This document shows positions 58,558 to 64,000 of a DNA stretch of 64,000 bases, piece by piece. Position 1 is the first letter of the stretch. Each line of letters opens with the position of its first letter. A model generated the notes under the pieces. It saw only the letters and a list, made by a program, of their open reading frames with translations, was not told the origin of the DNA and made no database searches. Source of the stretch: Mytilus trossulus (lineage: Eukaryota; Mollusca; Bivalvia; Mytilida; Mytilidae); the NCBI RefSeq assembly GCF_036588685.1, contig NC_086378.1:17461578-17525577 (forward strand). The letters are read 5' to 3'. The position numbers were made by a program, and so were the translations under genes.

Positions 58558-60224
58558 CTGCAGACCGTGAATATTCGATATTAGGTAAGAAGGCGAGGCT
58601 TATTTCAATAAACGGTTTGTAGTTGTGGAACGTCCCTTTATAAAAACAAAACGGTACTGTAAAAATCTTAAAGGCTTCACCAGACGAATACATTGATGAT
58701 GAAAGATTGAAATAAATTTATAAAACACATTTAAAGCTAACAAGTTGTGGTGTTGGCATTTGCTTAAGTATGACAAATGGAAGTACTCTTAATGCTAACG
58801 GTATTGAAGCCTTGCTCACTTTGACAAGTAATATATGGGGTCAGTTAATTCCATAGAATTGCGAGCTTCGATCTTAACCCATTTAAAAAAGTTTACTGAC
58901 CCAATATATACCTTATTAGGTCATTAGGGACACTATGTAACTAATATTTCATATTATCGAAACTGAAAAGTGTGCTCCAAATTTTTTCATTGATATTGAA
59001 CGAGATGGACAAATCTGAAAAGAATTGATGAAAAACGTGATGGATGAATAATGAATTCAGTTTCCCAATGGACAGCTTTTTTAACATTTTCAGAAGTAAA
59101 ATACCCTAGAGAGCAGAGCTGCATTATTGTACAGTGTTAACATCACGAATATGTTTACAAAATAGTCGTCTCATCTGCAATTGTATTAATTGCATATACG
59201 TACTCTTACATTTTGTTTTATACTGAGTGCCGATGGGATTGGTGAGTGATGCAAACATAACAATGGGCGTATACTAGACATAAACGTGTCTTGTATCGGT
59301 CCGTATGGGGTTCATGCGAGTACTGTAGTATGTATGTTTGTTTAAAATTGTAATGTTATAATTCTTTAGGCTCAATTTCATAATAAGCCTGCCCAATTTC
59401 ATCTAATCTACTCCGTATTTATATGAAATTGTACTTAAAGATTAATTTGTTTTGTTTGTTGATACCACTTTTTAAAACTTTATTTCTGCTTTTCAATTGT
59501 AATTATTTCTTTTTCCTTTTTATTTAGCTAATTCCCAGTACCGCTTGCATATGATATATTTCAAAAATATCCTAGTTTAAATAACATTCAAGACCTAGAG
59601 TTCCTATGATAATTTCCTCGAGAGGAAGCTTAAGTGTACTAATGCTTTGAACTAATCAATTGAGTTGTGCTGTTTGGTCAAATTATTGTTTTTTTAGAGT
59701 TTTTAAAATTAAAAAAGGGAACAATGTAGAAGTATGGCGTTTAACCGTATTGTACCATGAATCACACCACATAACTTACGTATTGGGACTATTATACCTT
59801 AGCGTACTCCATTATCTTTACTTTAATAGATATAGGAAGATGTGGTGTGAGTGCCAATGAGACAACTCTCCATCCAAATAACAATTTAAAAATTAAACCA
59901 TTATAGGTTAAAGTACGGCCTTCAACACGGAGCCTTGGCTCACACCGAACAACAAGCTATAAAGGGCCCCAAAATTACTAGTGTAAAACCATTCAAACGG
60001 GAAAACCAACGGTCTAATCTATATAAACAAAACGAGAAACGAGAAACACGTATATATTACATAGACAAACGACAACTACTGTACATCAGATTCCTGACTT
60101 AGGACAGGTGCAAACATTTGCAGCGGGATTAAACGTTTTAATGGGCCCAAACCTTCTCCCTTTTTCTGAAACAATAGCATAACATCACAACATATAAAAA
60201 CATACGATAAAATATCAATTAGCA
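58558..60224. repeat. Region upstream of the last CAP exon found: hairpin and dispersed repeat
   Basis: No exon recognised, although the missing first exon of the second CAP gene could be here. A short inverted repeat at 58824-58912 pairs AAGTAATATATGGGGTCAGT with ACTGACCCAATATATACCTT. At 59825-60180 is a good minus-strand copy of the dispersed repeat with GATGTGGTGTGAGTGCCAAT, AAAGGGCCCCAAAATTACTA and GACAGGTGCAAACATTTGCA. Confidence 0.55.
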
Positions 60225-62315
60225 GACTTAACTTTAAACATATTTTATTTCAAAAAATCATGTACATGGCATACACATATAAATACAGTGATAACATATT
60301 ACAAAAGGATTCGGAAACAAGGTTTCCCTTATATTAATCCGTCTCCCTGTAGAAAAAAGATAAAGGGAAATAACTGCAAATAAAAAATTTGATTTTTTTT
60401 TCATCAGATCTTTCCTATATTATATATGTACCGGCGGCGGAGTGTGTTTACAGGACTTTGTCAAGACTGTCTCACCCAATTACGATCTTTATCATGCACG
60501 AACGACGCTATTAGTCAAAACGCTTCGAATCTACCAAAAAATGTTGCACTTGTTTAAACACGAGTACATTTTCCTCTTGATTGAGGTTATTGCAGCCAAA
60601 AAGGAGTGTTTCTATATTGTATGGGAAGGGAATTTTTTCTATCGTACGTTTTCGGACAAGGGAGTAATTATTACACTCGAGGAGAAAATGCTTACTGCTC
60701 TCGACTCTACCACAGGTACAGTTTTTACTTTCTACAAGATTTCTCTTAAATAAATGTTCGTTCAGATTGATACAATCCATCCGAAATCTGGCATGAAGTA
60801 TTTGTCCTTTCCTGTCTCCATAAAAATAATAATTTGGCATTTTTCTAACATTTTGATTAAGGTAACTTTTAAGTGTAAACTTAGATGGACTTAGTCTGAT
60901 ATCGTCCGGAATAGCATTCCAGGATCGAATAACTGAGGGAGAAAAGATTTCTGGTAAAATGCAGTTCTACATATTATATGTTGCGTGTCATTCGTTCGTC
61001 GTGTGTCATAATTATGAATATTGAACAATTGTTGAGGGATAATGTCGCTTAAATAATCAGGGGTCTTATTGTGAAACATTTCATGAAATTTTATAATTTT
61101 GTGTTTTTTACGTCTTTCTGATAGTAACTCCCATCCTGTTTCGTCGTATAATTTATTTATGGACGATAACTTAGTACCACCAGTAACTATCCTAGCCGCT
61201 TCAAGTTGCATATTTTCTAGTTTGTCACTTAAATAGTCTGGAATGTTGTCCCAATGATATCTGTATATTCAAATAAAGGTCGGATAAAACTTAAATATAT
61301 AGTTTGTAAATACTTTCTTTTCAATTTGAATTTCAAGGCACGAAATAAATTTAATCTAGGTGTTATCTTTTCAATTATTTTATTGACATGAGAATGCCAT
61401 GAACCATCCTCATAAAAAATTAAACCAAAGTGTTTATGGCTTTCTACTTCTGAAATCATATCATCATTCATATAAAGAGGTGGATGATGGGGTTTAACTG
61501 ATTTCTTGGAAACTGTCATAGCTTCAGTCTTTTTTGCATTAAAATTTACCAGCCATTGGACTGACCAATTGTTGATAGTCTCTATATCAGAATTAAGTTT
61601 GCTCGCTGCTGCATATTCATCTTCAACTACTATGAAAAGGGAAGTATCGTCACATATAGTTTTATGTTGCAGTCTATGTCGTTTACAATGTCATTTATAT
61701 ATACTAAAAAAAGTAAGGGGCCTAATATTGATCCTTGAGGGACGCCAGCATTTACACCAAAAGTATCAGAGGATTGACCTGAAATAACAACTTTTTGTTT
61801 TCGATTTGATAAATAGCTCATAAACCACTTTAAGAGGTTTCCTCTTATTCCAATATTTTTAAGTTTATAAATAAGACCTTCATGCCAGACTCGATCGAAA
61901 GCACGACTTATATCAAAAAAGACAACACGAATCTCTTTTCCTGCGTCAAGAGCTTTGCCAAATAAATCTGTTATGTGTAAGAGTTGGTTAATTGTAGAAT
62001 CTCCAGGCATGAAACCTGTCTGGGCACTTGTTATTATTTTATGTTTTGTTAAAAAGTTAAAGAAGTGCTTAAAAACACAACGTTCCATACTATTACCAAT
62101 GATCGACAAAAGTGATATCGGTCTATAGTTTGATACCAGTTCTCTATCACCACTTTTGAAAACTGGTATAACGCTTGCTAATTTCCAGGTTTCTGGATAC
62201 ACAGCCTCACGTATAGATTTATTGAAAAGCTGAGCCAGGGGCCTACTTAACTCTCGAGCAGCATACTTCAGAAGCCTACCGCTAATTTCATCAGGGCCCA
62301 TTATATTTACATTAC
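60225..62315 (-). mobile_element. 5'-truncated LINE (jockey/CR1-type non-LTR retrotransposon)
   Basis: Minus-strand element. The 5' edge is near 62315, in the middle of the RT domain, so the endonuclease domain is absent. The 3' end is a UTR running to about 60225 and ending TGAAATAAAATATGTTTAAA. The coding part is listed separately. Confidence 0.8.
60511..62301 (-). pseudogene. Non-LTR retrotransposon reverse transcriptase, frameshifted
   Basis: The first open piece (62301-61630) has MGPDEISGRLLK, NYRPISLLS, motif A FFDISRAFDRVWHEGL, SYLSNRKQKV and GVPQGSILGPLLFLVYIND. Later pieces are 61519-61229 (NFNAKKTEAMTVSKK-type thumb and palm, KYLQTIYLSFIRPLFEY), 61211-60891 (MQLEAARIVTGGTKL) and 60840-60511 (a C-terminal zinc-knuckle-like ESKNCTCGRVESSKHFLLEC). 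They are collinear but in different frames. Three single-base losses explain this: near 61652 inside the YADD motif, near 61250, and near 60942. The copy cannot make active RT. The domain order and GVPQGSILGPLLF motif fit the jockey/CR1 group; the exact clade is uncertain. Confidence 0.85.
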
Positions 62316-64000
62316 ATTTTGTACATTTGAACTATTTCTAAGATAAAATATTTTAACAAACGGGGGACAATCCAAGTTAAACCATGTCTTTACAAATGCA
62401 TTTATGTATATGTATGTCATGATATAATGTTATGATAGTAAATAAGTCGGACGAATATAGAAAGCCTGGGTGCCCCATAAATACTAGGTAACAGTTTATG
62501 TAATAGGTCTTTGTTTATTCCATCCATTATGCATAGCGATTAAAGTATCTATTCAGAACTTGTTTCATAACTGAAATTAGATTGCAATATACAGAAGACT
62601 ACAACAAACTACCGTTCGGTTAACAGTATTATACTTTTGTTATTAGACTTCCATGAACAAATTATCTTTTCAAGTTTTGATGTTCAGAAAATATTGAAGC
62701 TCTGAAAGCTTCGCTTTTATTTATATATTTGGCATACATGCAGTAATTTTATGAATTGCTTGCGATTTTGTTACGCATTTTTAGTATTTTATATGTTTTA
62801 TAGGTCAAAACAACTATGTATACAGGAAAAATTACAACATATGAATTGAAATAAGTTTTGGAGAAGAACTACAACCAGTAGTTTAACGAAATTTCATCGG
62901 GACTGATTTCACTCAGTCCAGAAGCTAATCTATAAGTGAGTAATATAGCATTGTTCTTGTTGAATAGACATAAGCTTTTTCACATGTTTATAGTCGTGAC
63001 TGTGTTATTCACATGATTTTCAAATGATTATCATATGAAAAAACATATGCTAATCATATGATTTTTTTATAAACATATATTTATCAAATGTTTTTTTCTG
63101 TGATTTTCATATGATCAAATCATGTGTTTTCATATGTTTTTAAACATGAAAAACATCATCATGTAAACAAATGTTGCAATTTATTCTGTATACTTGATTT
63201 GGCCTTTTGAACTTTTCGATTTGAGCACCACTTACGAGTCGGGGGTATCAAATTTGGATCCTGGGGTGGTGTTTTCGAAAGTATCCAAAGATTCGTTCTA
63301 AATCACATGCTAAGATTTAAAGACGGACTTAAGATTCAATTTAATCCACACATTTATAGCTCGGTGACTATGCGATATGGGCTTTTCTCATTGTTGAAGG
63401 CCATACTGTGACCTATAGTTGTTAATGTCTGTGTCATTAAACTCTTGTGGAGAGTTGTCTTATTGGCAATCATACATTACCACATCTTCTTTTTTATATT
63501 AATATGTAATTGGACTTAACAATGAAAATTAAGTTCTAAACGGTTTTCGATTAATCCTCATTTACACGTAGCGCATGCCTACACCAAGGATTTGTAACTA
63601 TACAAATCCTTGCCTACACATTCGAATTATTTGCAAAATTCAGTACCACTCTGGATGTTAACAATGCAAGTCAAACCAAGCGATAAACTGAAAACGAATT
63701 CATTTATTAAAGGCTCCGAAATGACAATGTAAAACAATACAAACGAGAAAATTAACGGAATAAAAATGAACGAAAACAAATATGTAACACATCAACAAAT
63801 GCCAACAACTGAATTACAGGCTCCTGACTAAGGACCGGTACATGCATATAGAATGTGGCGGGGTTAAACATCTTAGCAGGACCAAACCCTCCCTCAAGCT
63901 GCGACAATGGTGTAACAGTACAACGTTTATTTGAACTATAAAGATCACACTAGAAAGGCTCAACTCATCAGAAGGATAAAAATACAAATACTAAATACAA
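62316..64000. repeat. Right end of window: repeats and palindromic AT-rich DNA, no gene
   Basis: Contents: a run of CATATGA/ATCATATG-rich palindromic sequence at about 63010-63170; a decayed copy of the CpG-core repeat near 63215-63270 (GAGCACCACTTACGAGTC); a plus-strand dispersed-repeat fragment at 63355-63500 (TTGTTGAAGGCCATACTGTG, TTGTGGAGAGTTGTCTTATT); and its relative in minus orientation at about 63680-63930 (TACAGGCTCCTGACTAAGGA, AATGTGGCGGGGTTAAACAT). Confidence 0.55.

Noticed and set aside
60442..60753. 103-codon plus-strand open frame
   Set aside because: Antisense to the C-terminal part of the LINE ORF on the minus strand, which has clear homology.

Overview
The window looks like nuclear DNA of a bivalve mollusc, most likely a marine mussel (Mytilus or a close relative). 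It is AT-rich, and its genes are split into many small exons with GT/AG introns. About half of it is old, fragmented transposable-element sequence of kinds I recognise from mussel genomes. Among these are the 3' ends of Penelope-like elements and a short repeat with the CpG-rich core GACGAAACGCGCGTCTGG. There are no bacterial-style genes, operons or CRISPR arrays. Nearly all long open frames here are chance or repeat-derived, and the real coding sequence lies in short exons.

Layout: (1) 1.7-2.7 kb, plus strand: the last two exons of an E2 ubiquitin-conjugating-like protein whose catalytic cysteine position is glycine. (2) 6.0-24.2 kb, minus strand: two complete tandem paralogues of kappa-class glutathione transferase, eight coding exons each, with identical exon lengths and phases apart from the first exon's start. 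The copy at 15.9-24.2 kb carries two tandem-repeat arrays in intron 6. (3) 25-36 kb: mostly retroelement debris, including one long open Penelope-like reverse transcriptase (31.1-32.6 kb), and a duplicated block that twice carries the same 72-nt leucine-rich-repeat exon on the plus strand. (4) 36-43 kb, minus strand: a relic thrombospondin type 1 exon, then a complete six-exon secreted CAP (CRISP/GLIPR-like) gene. (5) 43-51 kb: no gene seen; several inverted-repeat elements, one with an internal GGTGTA minisatellite. (6) 51.3-58.6 kb, minus strand: a second CAP-domain gene, incomplete at its 5' end and cut short by a stop codon just before an intact splice donor. (7) 60.2-62.3 kb, minus strand: a 5'-truncated LINE whose reverse transcriptase has three frameshifts, one inside the YADD motif.

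The most notable structure is in the second GSTK gene (17.4-19.2 kb). The last codons of exon 6 together with its 5' splice site have been tandemly amplified as a 39-bp unit, about 20 times. Every unit carries a GT donor context. Because 39 is a multiple of three, use of any of the first roughly 14 donors would add whole 13-residue blocks (EARANGVGYTYTN-type) in frame, immediately before the cis-proline active-site loop encoded by exon 7. Next to it lies an older 42-bp array that appears to derive from the same exon/intron junction. The two GSTK copies probably act in the same redox/detoxification role, and the two CAP genes look like members of a local secreted-protein family. No pathway link between the gene groups is visible.
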